A stretch of DNA of 64,000 nt from Flavobacterium sp. (GTDB lineage: Bacteria > Bacteroidota > Bacteroidia > Flavobacteriales > Flavobacteriaceae), in contig NZ_JAIXRZ010000062.1 of NCBI RefSeq assembly GCF_027484945.1, positions 1-64,000 on the forward strand, in the 5' to 3' direction. How positions within the stretch are numbered: the first letter of the stretch is position 1; each line of letters opens with the position of its first letter. Under the pieces are notes generated by a model. It ran no database searches, was not told the DNA's origin, and saw only the letters and a list, made by a program, of their open reading frames with translations. A program made the translations under genes and the position numbers. Shown one piece after another: positions 1 through 10,250 of the stretch.

Positions 1-3000
1 AGTAGCTGTACCACAATTGTCAGTAGCTGTTAGCGTAGCAGCCGCAGGAACGTTATTACATTCCACAGTTACATTTGCCGGTGTTGATTCTACAAACGAA
101 GGAGCTATAGTATCTTGAATAGTAAATGTAGCTGAAGTAGTAGCGGTATTTCCACATAAATCGGTTGCAGTAAATACGACAGTAATCGCTGTAGAACAAT
201 CCAAATTTGATGTATTGAAGTTGTTTGTCCAAGTGACAGCGCCACAAGCATCAACAGCCGTTGCTCCACCATTGTTATTTAACCAATCTTGTAAATTTGA
301 GGCATTATCTGCTACATCACATTGAATAGTATGACTAACGGCTGGATTCGTAATCACCGGCGCTGTAGTATCTTGTACAGTTACCACTTGAGTCGCTGTA
401 GTGGAATTACCACAGGCGTCAGTTGCAGTCCAGGTGCGTGTTATAGTATAGTTGCTTGGACAATTGCCAGGGGTAGTTGTTTCATTAAATGTTACACTTG
501 CTTTACTACAATTGTCGAATGCTGTTAATGTTGCAGCAGATGGTACATTTGAACAATCAACTGTAATATTAGCTGGTATCGATTGGACGAAAGAAGGAGC
601 GGTAGTATCTTGTACTGTTACCACTTGAGTAACAATAGTCGTATTTCCACATACATCAGTCGCAGTCCATGTACGAGTTATTGTAAAATTACTAGGACAA
701 TTGCCAGGGGTAGTCGTTTCATTAAAAGAAACACTTACTTTGCCACAATTATCAATAGCTGTTAATGATTCGGCAACTGGAATAGCATTACATTCTACAG
801 TAATAGTAGCAGGTACAGTTTGAACAAAAGTTGGAGCAATCGTATCTTGTACTGTAATAATTTGAGAAACGGTAGTGAAATTGCCACAAACATCGGTAGC
901 AGTCCATGTTCGAGTTAACGTATAATTACTAGGGCAGTTACCCGTTGTAATCGATTCATTAAATGTTACGTTAGCATTTCCACAGTTATCGGTAGCTGTA
1001 AGTGTTGCTGCTGTAGGAACGTTGTTACATTCAACGGTAACATTTGCAGGAGCTGTACCTACAAACGATGGTGCCGTAGTATCTTGAACGGTTACTACTT
1101 GGGTAGCAGTTGCCGTATTACCACATGCGTCTGTTGCGATCCAGGTACGTGTTAAGGTATAGCTGTTTGGACAATTGCCTGCAGTAGTTATTTCATTAAA
1201 CGATACAGTAACTTCTCCACAATTATCAGTTGCTGTTAATGAAGCTACTGAAGGAATGTTGTTACATTCAACGGTTACATCAACAGGTATCGATTTGAAA
1301 AATACTGGTGCCGTAGTATCTTGAACGGTTACTACTTGCGTTGCTGTTGTAGTATTGCCACAAGCATCAGTAGCGGTCCAAGTACGTGTCAATGAGTAAT
1401 TTCCAGGACAATTCCCTGCAGTAGTTAATTCTGAAAATCCAACACTTACAAAACCACAATTATCAGTAGCCGTAAGTGTTACAGCTGAGGGTATAGCCTC
1501 ACATGTTGTCGTAATATTTACTGGTAGCGCCTCGTTAAATTGCGGTGCTTGGGAATCAGATACTGTAATTGTAACGGTAGCTATATCACAGTTGGTTGGA
1601 TTTAATAATTCACAAATTTGGTAAGTAATCGAATAAACACCACAGGCTAAAGTATTCGATAATTGAACAGATCCTGTCGAATTTAATGTTATATTTTGAT
1701 TTGAAGTCGATACTAATGTCAAACTTACGGTTGATAAATTCACAGGCAGCCCGTTAAGTAAATCATTAGTTAGTACATTGCCCGTTAAATTTCCTGAGGT
1801 TGAACAATCGATGGAATAATTATCATCAATAGCGATTATTGGTGGAGCAGTAACGGTAATAAATACAATTGCTGTATCGCAATATTCAGGATACGTTAAA
1901 TCACATATTTGATAAACCAACTCATAGGTTCCGGCAGGAGTATTTGGAGCAACAATTACACTAGTGCGCGATAATGAAATCCCAGGATTTGTAGATGAAA
2001 TGAAGGAAATAGAAACTGTATTGGTTGTTGCGGGGTTATTATTATGCGTATCATTGTTGAGTACATTTGAAACAGCAACACCACCAGTTGCGCTACTAAT
2101 TGGAGTCCCTTGGTCATCAACGGCATCAATTAATACAAGACATTGTGTTAAAGTAAAGGGAATATTACATCCTGTACTTCCAGGTGGTACTGCATAAAAT
2201 TGAAAAGTCCCAGGTAATAAAGGTAATGGATTTTGTAATGAATATTGAATCGTTTGAGAAGTAATTGGATATTGATTATAAAAATTGGATCCTGCAGGGA
2301 AAAATCCAGCAATTTCAGAAATAGAAATGGTTGTATTGGTTGAACAATAATTGAAATTTCTAACACCTGTAAATCCTGAACAATTACTATTTACATAGTT
2401 CGTTCCATTAATGGTAATTGTAATATCTTGGGTAATTGGTTCATTTGAACAAGGTCCAGAATTTAGATATCCTTGAATCAACGGTTTATTCATTTCAGAA
2501 TTTGTAATAGCTCCCGTTCCTGTCATATATCCGTTGATATTGATAATATTTGAACAACTGGGGTTACTTAAAATACTACAATCGGTTGTAGCTCTGAATT
2601 TAAAAGTAAGACGGGCGAGTAATTGATCTGGAGTTGTAGGAAGTGGTAATGTTCCAAAATCCCATACAATCGACCCAGTTGGACCTAAATTGGGGTTGAA
2701 AAAGATTTGGTTTGGCGAAGGTAAAGGTGTAAAAAAGATACTACCCGCTGCTGAATTGGCAACATAACTCGCATTGTAGGGAATAGGGATTATTATTTGT
2801 GTATTATTTACAGCTTCCGTTCCTAAGTTTTTTATATCAACTGAAAACGTCATTTCTTGATTGGGTTCAATTGAATAAGGGCCTGAAGTAACCGGTACAT
2901 TATTTAATTGGGTAACGCTTAATATCCCTTCAGTTTCGGGTACATAAGCATCGACCGCTAATACAATATTAAAAATTGAATACACATCGCCACCACTACC

Positions 3001-4119
3001 GTATTGAAAGTTAGTGGTGGTTTGGTTATTGCCTATTATACTGTTGTTGATATTATTGAGATTGAACATCGCAATGTCAATACCTGTATTATTTACTAAG
3101 TTTGGAGTCCTTGTATTGCCTCCGGTAGCAATTGATGAGTTAAAAAAATTGGTTGCCGTATTTCCACTATGCGATAAAGTAGTGTAAGTAGCACTGGCGA
3201 GGTTTTGAATTCGGAAGAAATCACCCGTCAAGCTCACATCACCTTCAGAAGCCATAACGCCTAATTTAACCCCTACATTTCCAGTTTGCACCGTATTGAA
3301 ACCCGATACAGGAAGGCTGTTTGTCGTAGATCCATTCATGTGAGCAAAACCATCAAAAATAGTAATGTCACGATTTTTCATTTTTGAGTTTTCATAAACC
3401 ACTACAATACCCCAACCGCCAGAATAGCCTGTACCACCTCCATTTCCATCACGAAGTGCAAGGTCAGCAGCTGTATAACTACCTAAACCATTTTGACGAA
3501 CATAATCGGTAATTTCTGTATATCCGGTATAGATATAATCACCATTATTGGAATTTGTAGCATAATAAATGTCGGAAGCAGTTGCTTGAAAAGTCGTATA
3601 ACTGGTTGCAGCAGGACCGCGTAAAAGAACGGTGCGCTTATCAAATGTTTTCGTGTATGAAGTTCCTGCAATTGTTTTCGTTACCGTGAATGTATTTGTA
3701 GCATTACCCGATTGATTAGCACGTCCAGTCCAGTATAATCCAGCATATACAATTCGAGAACACGAAGGGATTGAACCATTTTCTGATGCAATGGATAACG
3801 TAGCTGAGGAAGAGTTGAACGTAGGACTGCCACCCAAACCGGTAATAGTATTACCATCAACATCAACATAAACCATAGTGTTGTTGTTGTTATTGGTCGT
3901 GTTGCTGTAATTTTGTAACGTCAAATTGGTGTTACCAATCATGGTAAAGTCACCTTTGATGTTATAAATTGTTTTAGCAGGGGTATACGAGGAGGTCCGC
4001 TGTGTAAAAGGAACATATACCTGAGCATGTAAACTACCCAATACTCCAAAAAGCATGAATAGCTGCAGGAGTAAAAATCGAGTTGGGTTGAACTTGAGTG
4101 ACATATCGTTGTTTTTCAT
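1..4119 (-). CDS. Large secreted repeat protein (HYR/'TATDNCG' Ig-like repeats, DUF11-like region), partial, runs off left edge
   Basis: Open minus frame from ATG at 4119 (MKNNDMSLKFNPTRFLLLQLFMLFGVLGSLHAQVYVPF..., signal peptide-like) to position 1; repeated blocks ...TRTWTATDACGNTTTATQVVTVQDTTAP... Confidence 0.85.
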   Translation of the reverse strand, partial: MKNNDMSLKFNPTRFLLLQLFMLFGVLGSLHAQVYVPFTQRTSSYTPAKTIYNIKGDFTMIGNTNLTLQNYSNTTNNNNNTMVYVDVDGNTITGLGGSPTFNSSSATLSIASENGSIPSCSRIVYAGLYWTGRANQSGNATNTFTVTKTIAGTSYTKTFDKRTVLLRGPAATSYTTFQATASDIYYATNSNNGDYIYTGYTEITDYVRQNGLGSYTAADLALRDGNGGGTGYSGGWGIVVVYENSKMKNRDITIFDGFAHMNGSTTNSLPVSGFNTVQTGNVGVKLGVMASEGDVSLTGDFFRIQNLASATYTTLSHSGNTATNFFNSSIATGGNTRTPNLVNNTGIDIAMFNLNNINNSIIGNNQTTTNFQYGSGGDVYSIFNIVLAVDAYVPETEGILSVTQLNNVPVTSGPYSIEPNQEMTFSVDIKNLGTEAVNNTQIIIPIPYNASYVANSAAGSIFFTPLPSPNQIFFNPNLGPTGSIVWDFGTLPLPTTPDQLLARLTFKFRATTDCSILSNPSCSNIININGYMTGTGAITNSEMNKPLIQGYLNSGPCSNEPITQDITITINGTNYVNSNCSGFTGVRNFNYCSTNTTISISEIAGFFPAGSNFYNQYPITSQTIQYSLQNPLPLLPGTFQFYAVPPGSTGCNIPFTLTQCLVLIDAVDDQGTPISSATGGVAVSNVLNNDTHNNNPATTNTVSISFISSTNPGISLSRTSVIVAPNTPAGTYELVYQICDLTYPEYCDTAIVFITVTAPPIIAIDDNYSIDCSTSGNLTGNVLTNDLLNGLPVNLSTVSLTLVSTSNQNITLNSTGSVQLSNTLACGVYSITYQICELLNPTNCDIATVTITVSDSQAPQFNEALPVNITTTCEAIPSAVTLTATDNCGFVSVGFSELTTAGNCPGNYSLTRTWTATDACGNTTTATQVVTVQDTTAPVFFKSIPVDVTVECNNIPSVASLTATDNCGEVTVSFNEITTAGNCPNSYTLTRTWIATDACGNTATATQVVTVQDTTAPSFVGTAPANVTVECNNVPTAATLTATDNCGNANVTFNESITTGNCPSNYTLTRTWTATDVCGNFTTVSQIITVQDTIAPTFVQTVPATITVECNAIPVAESLTAIDNCGKVSVSFNETTTPGNCPSNFTITRTWTATDVCGNTTIVTQVVTVQDTTAPSFVQSIPANITVDCSNVPSAATLTAFDNCSKASVTFNETTTPGNCPSNYTITRTWTATDACGNSTTATQVVTVQDTTAPVITNPAVSHTIQCDVADNASNLQDWLNNNGGATAVDACGAVTWTNNFNTSNLDCSTAITVVFTATDLCGNTATTSATFTIQDTIAPSFVESTPANVTVECNNVPAAATLTATDNCGTAT
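368..1553 (-). repeat. Five consecutive 237-bp (79-aa) coding repeats in the adhesin-like gene
   Basis: 'gtatcttg' landmark recurs at 368, 605, 842, 1079 and 1316, then the repeat boundary near 1553; each step is 237 bp. Confidence 0.85.
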
Positions 4120-4149
4120 GGTATTCTACTTTTAAGTTCGGTTGCTAGT

Positions 4150-4668
4150 TTAAGACCCCATGTCGCTTTTGAAAACGACAATGTAATCTGAACCGGATGA
4201 AGTAACTACTTTAGAAATTTGTTGCAAAGTGTAGGGAAACGTTGCTAATATATATACATACTTTAACTTTGGAAATCCTGTTAAAGAGGCTAAATTAAGT
4301 GTATTAGTAATTTGAGATGAATTATCAATTCGTATTGTAATCAGTTCAATAGTTGCTTTTTCAAAATTAGCGTTCGGTAATTGTAAAAACCCATTGATGT
4401 CGGTATATAAATTGACTGGACTCGTACCATAGGTTTTTGCTTCATTGTTTTCAAAATAAACCGAAGATTGCACCTCATATACTAAATCGTTCAGACGAAG
4501 TTGATCGGAACCCTTAGAATTATTTAAATAATTATCCAAAAGTTGAATCGAAGTAACTTTAGAAGGAACAACTTGCTGCGCATGAACAATAGTTTGCATT
4601 GAAAAGAGAATGAGTATACCCCCAATTAAATTTCTCAAAAACGAATAGGAACCAATTGATTTATCCAT
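4150..4668 (-). CDS. Hypothetical secreted protein
   Basis: 172-aa ORF with N-terminal hydrophobic signal-like segment (LIGGILILFSMQTIVHAQQ). Confidence 0.6.
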   Translation of the reverse strand: MDKSIGSYSFLRNLIGGILILFSMQTIVHAQQVVPSKVTSIQLLDNYLNNSKGSDQLRLNDLVYEVQSSVYFENNEAKTYGTSPVNLYTDINGFLQLPNANFEKATIELITIRIDNSSQITNTLNLASLTGFPKLKYVYILATFPYTLQQISKVVTSSGSDYIVVFKSDMGS

Positions 4669-5052
4669 GTTTAATTTATTAAGATTGAATAGGTTATCTA
4701 ATTTGTGAAAACCGCTGTAAAGTTAACACTATTCAAAGTTATATTGATGTATTTTTTATGTTATTATTTTATCTATAAACTACACTAATATTCGACGTAA
4801 TACCTTTTCCACTTTCAAATTAAATCTATATCGACAAATTTTATCAATTTATCGTATCAAATGATCGGTATTTTCGACTGCTTTGTATTAAAATTAACCT
4901 TGATTTAATAGCAAACTATAAACAATGCTTAATTTTAACAGTCCGAAAGTACCCCGTATTTTTTAATCAACAAAAAAATATATCGACAAAATGCATAAAA
5001 AACGGATAAAACAAATAAAAAATATAATTTAACATAAAATTTCTTACAAAAA

Positions 5053-5547
5053 ATGACTTTATTCCTTTCTTTGGTTCGGCATGCAAAATCATCGTGGGTA
5101 TTCCCAGTAGAAGATTTTCAAAGACCACTAGCTGAAATAGGTATTGAACGAGCGTTAAAACTGCAAAAAATAATTGAAGTCGAACTCGTAAAAGCGGATG
5201 TTATCTATTCGAGTTCTGCAGTTCGTGCAAAAGAAACAGCCTCTATATTACTCAAAGGACTCGATTTTGAGTACAGTAAGCTAAAGATAAGCCATGAGCT
5301 ATACACTTTTGACTGCATCAATCTTGAAAAATTTGTTAAAAATCTCGATTCTTCTAATACCCATGTTTTTCTTTTGGGACATAATACGGCTATTACAGAT
5401 TTTGTTAATAAATTTGGGGACCGATATATTGAAAATGTTCCTACATCGGGTTGGGTAACCCTTGCGTTTGAAGCCGAAAATTGGTATCAAATTCATTCTG
5501 GAAAAACAATCCGATTTCGTTCACATAGAGACAACTACCATGAATAA
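5053..5547 (+). CDS. SixA-like histidine phosphatase
   Basis: LSLVRHAKSSW RHG-type motif at N-terminus; LLGHNTAITDF; upstream of ppk. Confidence 0.85.
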   Translation: MTLFLSLVRHAKSSWVFPVEDFQRPLAEIGIERALKLQKIIEVELVKADVIYSSSAVRAKETASILLKGLDFEYSKLKISHELYTFDCINLEKFVKNLDSSNTHVFLLGHNTAITDFVNKFGDRYIENVPTSGWVTLAFEAENWYQIHSGKTIRFRSHRDNYHE

Positions 5548-7654
5548 TGATAATAGAAATAGTTTTATTGACCGCGAAAAAAGTTGGTTAACGTTTAATG
5601 CCCGAGTTCTTCAAGAAGCTGCTGACCCAACGGTTCCCTTACTTGACCGTTTTCGGTTTTTAGGAATTTTTTCAAATAATTTGGACGAATTTTTTAGAGT
5701 GCGTTTTGCAGCCATTCGCCGATTAAGTCTATCGGGACAAACCGGTGAAAAAATACTTGGCGGTATTACTGCTCAACAATTAGTTAAAGATATAACTGAA
5801 ATCGTAATCAAGCAACAAACGGAAAGTTTACGTGTGCTAAATGCAATAGAAAAGCAATTGGAAAAAGAAAATATTCGCATTGTTAATGAAACCCAACTGC
5901 ACCAAGAACATCAAAATTTTGTTCATGATTTTTTTATTCAAAGCGTTAGCCCTGAATTGGTTACGGTTATCTTAAACGATCTTGCAGAGTTCCCGCTTTT
6001 AAAAGATACTTCGGGTTATTTGGCCGTTAAATTGGTCATGCGAAAAGAAGAGAAACCAAAATTTTTCAATCGTGTTTTACCCAATGAAATTCGCTACGCA
6101 ATCATCGAGATTCCTAAAAATATAAACCGTGTGGTGGTTTTGCCATCTATTGCAGATAAACAATACATTATGCTTTTGGATGATGTAATCCGCTACAATC
6201 TGAATTCTATTTTTAATGTATTTGATTACGAAAGTATTTCAGCGCACATGATCAAGATTACGCGTGATGCACAGCTTGATATCGATAGTGATTTAAATAA
6301 AAGTATGTTGCAAAAAATAGCCACCTCGGTTAAAGAACGCCGTGTGGGAGAGCCTGTTCGTTTTGTATATGATGCTACTATTGATAAAGACACGTTGAAT
6401 TTCTTTTTAAATCGAATGGGTATTGATAAGTCGGATAGTATCATTCCCGGAGGACGTTACCATAATCGTCGGGATTATATGGACTTTCCTAATTTAGGAC
6501 GATTTGATTTATTGTACCAAAAAAAGAAACCGCTTCCGGTTCCTGGATTATCTTTAGAAGGAAATGTGTTGTCTAAAATCGCCAAAAAAGACTACCTTGT
6601 TTATGCACCCTTTCAGTCGTTTGCGTATGTAATTAAATTCTTAAGGGAAGCTGCTTTAGATCCAAAAGTTACTTCGATTAAAATTACGTTGTATCGTTTG
6701 GCAAAAAATTCACAAATCATTAGTTCGTTAATAAATGCGGCTCGAAATGGAAAACGGGTTGTTGTACAAATAGAACTTCAGGCAAGATTTGATGAAGAAA
6801 GCAATATTTCCTATTCAGAAATGATGCAGCAAGAGGGAATCGAACTTATTTTTGGGATTAAAGGACTAAAAGTTCATAGTAAAATTTGTGTTGTTGAACG
6901 CATTGAAGATCAGAAAATTAAACGCTATGGGTTTATATCGACTGGGAATTTTAATGAGGCTTCGGCAAAAGTATATACTGATTTAACGTTGTTTACCTCT
7001 CATCAGCAAATTCTTAAAGATGTTGCTAAAATTTTTGAATTTTTTGATATAAACTACCGCTTACACCGCTACAAGCACTTAATTGTATCGCCTCATTATA
7101 CGCGTAACCGCATGTATAAATTAATCGATCGTGAAATTCTCAATGCTGCATTAGGAAAACCCGCCTATATGGATTTGAAAATGAATTCGTTATCTGATTT
7201 TGAAATGATTGAAAAATTGTATGAAGCGAGTAACGCAGGTGTAAAGATTCGTTTACAAATACGTGGAATTTGCTCGTTAATCCCCGGAGTAAAAGGCATG
7301 AGTGAAAATATTGAAGCGATTAGTATAGTGGATAATTTACTTGAACATGCGCGTGTATTTATTTTTGGGAATGAAGGCAATCCCGATATTTACATTTCCT
7401 CAGCTGATTTTATGACACGTAATCTTGATGGAAGGGTAGAAGTGACCTGTCCAATTTATCAAGAGGACATTAAAAAAATTATAATCGATACGTTTGAAAT
7501 TGGTTGGAAAGGTAACGTAAAGGCACGATTTCATTCGAACAAACTCGATAATCAATACCGTCAACGCAAATCTGACGAACCCGTTTTTCGTGCCCAATAT
7601 GAAATGTACGATTACTTTAAAAATTTGTATGAAGATCAGTTGTTGCTATCCTAA
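5540..7654 (+). CDS. ppk1: Polyphosphate kinase 1
   Basis: FIDREKSWLTFNARVLQEAADPTVPLLDRFRFLGIFSNNLDEFF, KVHSKICVV, STGNFNEASAKVYTDLTLFT; ATG at 5540 overlaps the end of sixA. Confidence 0.95.
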   Translation: MNNDNRNSFIDREKSWLTFNARVLQEAADPTVPLLDRFRFLGIFSNNLDEFFRVRFAAIRRLSLSGQTGEKILGGITAQQLVKDITEIVIKQQTESLRVLNAIEKQLEKENIRIVNETQLHQEHQNFVHDFFIQSVSPELVTVILNDLAEFPLLKDTSGYLAVKLVMRKEEKPKFFNRVLPNEIRYAIIEIPKNINRVVVLPSIADKQYIMLLDDVIRYNLNSIFNVFDYESISAHMIKITRDAQLDIDSDLNKSMLQKIATSVKERRVGEPVRFVYDATIDKDTLNFFLNRMGIDKSDSIIPGGRYHNRRDYMDFPNLGRFDLLYQKKKPLPVPGLSLEGNVLSKIAKKDYLVYAPFQSFAYVIKFLREAALDPKVTSIKITLYRLAKNSQIISSLINAARNGKRVVVQIELQARFDEESNISYSEMMQQEGIELIFGIKGLKVHSKICVVERIEDQKIKRYGFISTGNFNEASAKVYTDLTLFTSHQQILKDVAKIFEFFDINYRLHRYKHLIVSPHYTRNRMYKLIDREILNAALGKPAYMDLKMNSLSDFEMIEKLYEASNAGVKIRLQIRGICSLIPGVKGMSENIEAISIVDNLLEHARVFIFGNEGNPDIYISSADFMTRNLDGRVEVTCPIYQEDIKKIIIDTFEIGWKGNVKARFHSNKLDNQYRQRKSDEPVFRAQYEMYDYFKNLYEDQLLLS

Positions 7655-7671
7655 TAACACCCCAAATTTGT

Positions 7672-8562
7672 ATGATTACTATTAAAAAATACGCAGCAAT
7701 TGACATTGGTTCCAACGCGATGCGCTTGTTGATTACGAATATCGTCGAACAAGAGGGTAAAGAAACCCAATTTAATAAATCGGCTTTGATTCGCGTTCCC
7801 ATTCGCTTAGGTCAAGATGCGTTTACCTCTGGAATTATTTCGGATGAAAATAAAATTCGTATGGCCGATGCGATGCTCGCTTTCCGCCTTTTAATGAAGG
7901 TCTATAAAGTAGAGCGTTACAAAGCATGTGCAACATCGGCAATGCGCGATGCGATTAATGGAAAGGAAATCACCCAATTTATCAAAGAGCAAGCCGAAAT
8001 TGATATCGCAATTATCGATGGGAAAACAGAAGCCGCCATCATTGCTTCTTCAGATTTGCATGTGTTTATCGCATCGGCTCAAACCTATTTGTATATCGAT
8101 GTGGGCGGTGGAAGCACCGAATTTTCTCTTTTCTCTGAAGGAAAAATGGTCGTTTCAAAATCGTTTCGCAATGGAACTGTTCGTTTGATTAATGATATGG
8201 TGTCAGCGGACACATGGATAGAAATCGAATCTTGGATTAAAGAAGTGTGTACTCCTTTTGAGGAAATTATCCTTATAGGATCAGGAGGAAATATCAATAA
8301 ATTGTTCAAATTGTCTGGAAAATTACAAGATGAGCCCTTGTCTTATTTTTATTTAAATTCCCAATACCATTATTTAAATTCACTCACGTATGAACAGCGT
8401 ATTGCTGAACTAGGTTTAAATACCGATCGCGCAGATGTAATTATTCCTGCAATTCGTATCTATCTTAATGCGATGAAATGGAGTAGGGCTCGTAAATTGT
8501 TTGTGCCTAAAATTGGTCTTTCGGATGGAATAGTTAAAGCCATGTATTACAATAAAATATAA
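7672..8562 (+). CDS. Ppx/GppA-type exopolyphosphatase
   Basis: AAIDIGSNAMRLL, DVGGGSTEFSLF, GSGGNINKL; follows ppk1. Confidence 0.9.
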   Translation: MITIKKYAAIDIGSNAMRLLITNIVEQEGKETQFNKSALIRVPIRLGQDAFTSGIISDENKIRMADAMLAFRLLMKVYKVERYKACATSAMRDAINGKEITQFIKEQAEIDIAIIDGKTEAAIIASSDLHVFIASAQTYLYIDVGGGSTEFSLFSEGKMVVSKSFRNGTVRLINDMVSADTWIEIESWIKEVCTPFEEIILIGSGGNINKLFKLSGKLQDEPLSYFYLNSQYHYLNSLTYEQRIAELGLNTDRADVIIPAIRIYLNAMKWSRARKLFVPKIGLSDGIVKAMYYNKI

Positions 8563-8571
8563 ATCGATAGT

Positions 8572-9573
8572 ATGAAAAAATATTTTGGATTTCTTTGTTT
8601 TTTAGGATTGTTTTGGAGTTGTCAAGATTTAAAATCTCCTACGAATTATCATTTTGATTCGGCCAAAGGAATTAAAACAGGTGGGGTTCAAATAGTTGAA
8701 ATTAAATCGGGTGAAAAAACGTTTAAAATTTGGACCAAACGTATTGGAAATAATCCAAAAATCAAGTTATTATTATTAAATGGTGGACCAGGCATGTCGC
8801 ATGAATATTTTGAATGCTTCGATAGTTTTTTGCCCAATGCAGCCATTGAATATATCTATTATGATCAATTGGGCACTGGATTTTCTGACAATCCAAATGA
8901 TACTACCTATTGGGATTTAAATCGTTATGTTGAAGAGGTAGAACAGGTTCGCAAAGCATTAGATTTAACAAACGATAATTTTTATGTATTGGGTCATTCT
9001 TGGGGAGGTATTTTAGCAATGCAATATGCTTTAAAATATCAATCCAATTTAAAGGGGTTAATTGTTTCAAATATGATGGCAAGTTGTCCAAAATATGGAG
9101 CGTATTCGAAAGTTTTGGAAAAACAAATGGACCCAAAAGTGTTGCAACAAATCCAAAAACTTGAAGCAGCAAAAGATTATACTAATCCGCAGTATATGAA
9201 ACTATTAATGGAAAATTATTATAACCAACATATACTTCGATTACCTGTAAATCAGTGGCCAGAACCTGTTAACAGGGCATTTGGTCGTCTAAATTCGTCG
9301 CTATATATTACCATGCAAGGCCCCAGTGAGTTAGGTGTTTCTGGAAAGTTGGCCAACTGGGATGTAGCTGATCAATTAAAGAGTATACAGGTGCCAACCC
9401 TGGTAATAGGTGCGCGCTATGACACTATGGATCCTAAATACATGGAATGGATGGCCAATCAATTTCCAAACGGTTCTTTTTTATACTGCCCAAACGGGAG
9501 TCATATGGCACTTTATGATGATCAAGAAACGTATATGAACGGGCTCATCAATTTCTTGAAAACCGACCGTTAA
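8572..9573 (+). CDS. Proline iminopeptidase-family alpha/beta hydrolase (lipoprotein)
   Basis: Lipobox-like FWSCQ; LLNGGPGMSHEYF; VLGHSWGG nucleophile elbow. Confidence 0.85.
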   Translation: MKKYFGFLCFLGLFWSCQDLKSPTNYHFDSAKGIKTGGVQIVEIKSGEKTFKIWTKRIGNNPKIKLLLLNGGPGMSHEYFECFDSFLPNAAIEYIYYDQLGTGFSDNPNDTTYWDLNRYVEEVEQVRKALDLTNDNFYVLGHSWGGILAMQYALKYQSNLKGLIVSNMMASCPKYGAYSKVLEKQMDPKVLQQIQKLEAAKDYTNPQYMKLLMENYYNQHILRLPVNQWPEPVNRAFGRLNSSLYITMQGPSELGVSGKLANWDVADQLKSIQVPTLVIGARYDTMDPKYMEWMANQFPNGSFLYCPNGSHMALYDDQETYMNGLINFLKTDR

Positions 9574-10250
9574 AGTTCCAAATCAAAAAACTTTTTTAAC
9601 AATTCAAGATTTGGATTAATTTCATTCAATCGATTGAATTTATCTTGGGGAGTAAAGGGAACTTTGCTTTTTACTTCTTCATTGACCTCAATTTCTAACG
9701 TGATTTCGTGGTTGTGTAATTTAGCACGTAAAAAGGCAACCAATTCGGGTTTCTCTTTTTCAAAATCCAATTTTGAACCTTCGTTAGGTAATGAATGAAT
9801 AACCGTTGTGCCTTCAATTTTCGGGTCGTTGATACGCAATAAGGCTTCCATAATTTTATGCCCTTTGTCATTCAAACGATCGGCATATTTGTACCATTGT
9901 TCCAACAATTCGGTCGCTGTAAATTTTTCTGTAGGCAATTGCTTTGATTCCTCACGAAGATTGCTTTTTTGTTGTTCCATCAACTCTTTTCGTGCCCGTA
10001 TACTCGAAAGGGATAAAACCGATACTTTACCTCCAGCTTCTTTTTCTACCAATTGATTCGTTGTTGGTTTTTCAGGAGTTATTGAAGTTGTGGGCTCCAA
10101 TGTTTTTGAAACTGCAGGAGATTCATTCTCGGGAACTACAACAGCTGTTGCCTCGATAACAGGGGTTTGTTTTTTTTCCACCGGTTGATTAACAACGGTA
10201 ATTGAATATCCCGAATTTCGAAAATACGTATGAGGAATTATGAAATTAAC
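9570..10250 (-). CDS. dnaX: DnaX tau-specific C-terminal extension, -1 frame relative to gamma
   Basis: Frame open from the A10 run at 10251-10260 to the stop at 9570 (VNFIIPHTYFRNSGYSITVVNQPVEKKQTPV...SLSSIRARKELMEQQK...). Confidence 0.8.
   Translation of the reverse strand, partial: VNFIIPHTYFRNSGYSITVVNQPVEKKQTPVIEATAVVVPENESPAVSKTLEPTTSITPEKPTTNQLVEKEAGGKVSVLSLSSIRARKELMEQQKSNLREESKQLPTEKFTATELLEQWYKYADRLNDKGHKIMEALLRINDPKIEGTTVIHSLPNEGSKLDFEKEKPELVAFLRAKLHNHEITLEIEVNEEVKSKVPFTPQDKFNRLNEINPNLELLKKFFDLEL

Noticed and set aside
1964-3869. Small ORFs inside the adhesin region (1964-2197, 2148-2366, 3483-3671, 3681-3869)
   Set aside because: Out-of-frame or antisense to the continuous large minus-strand reading frame.
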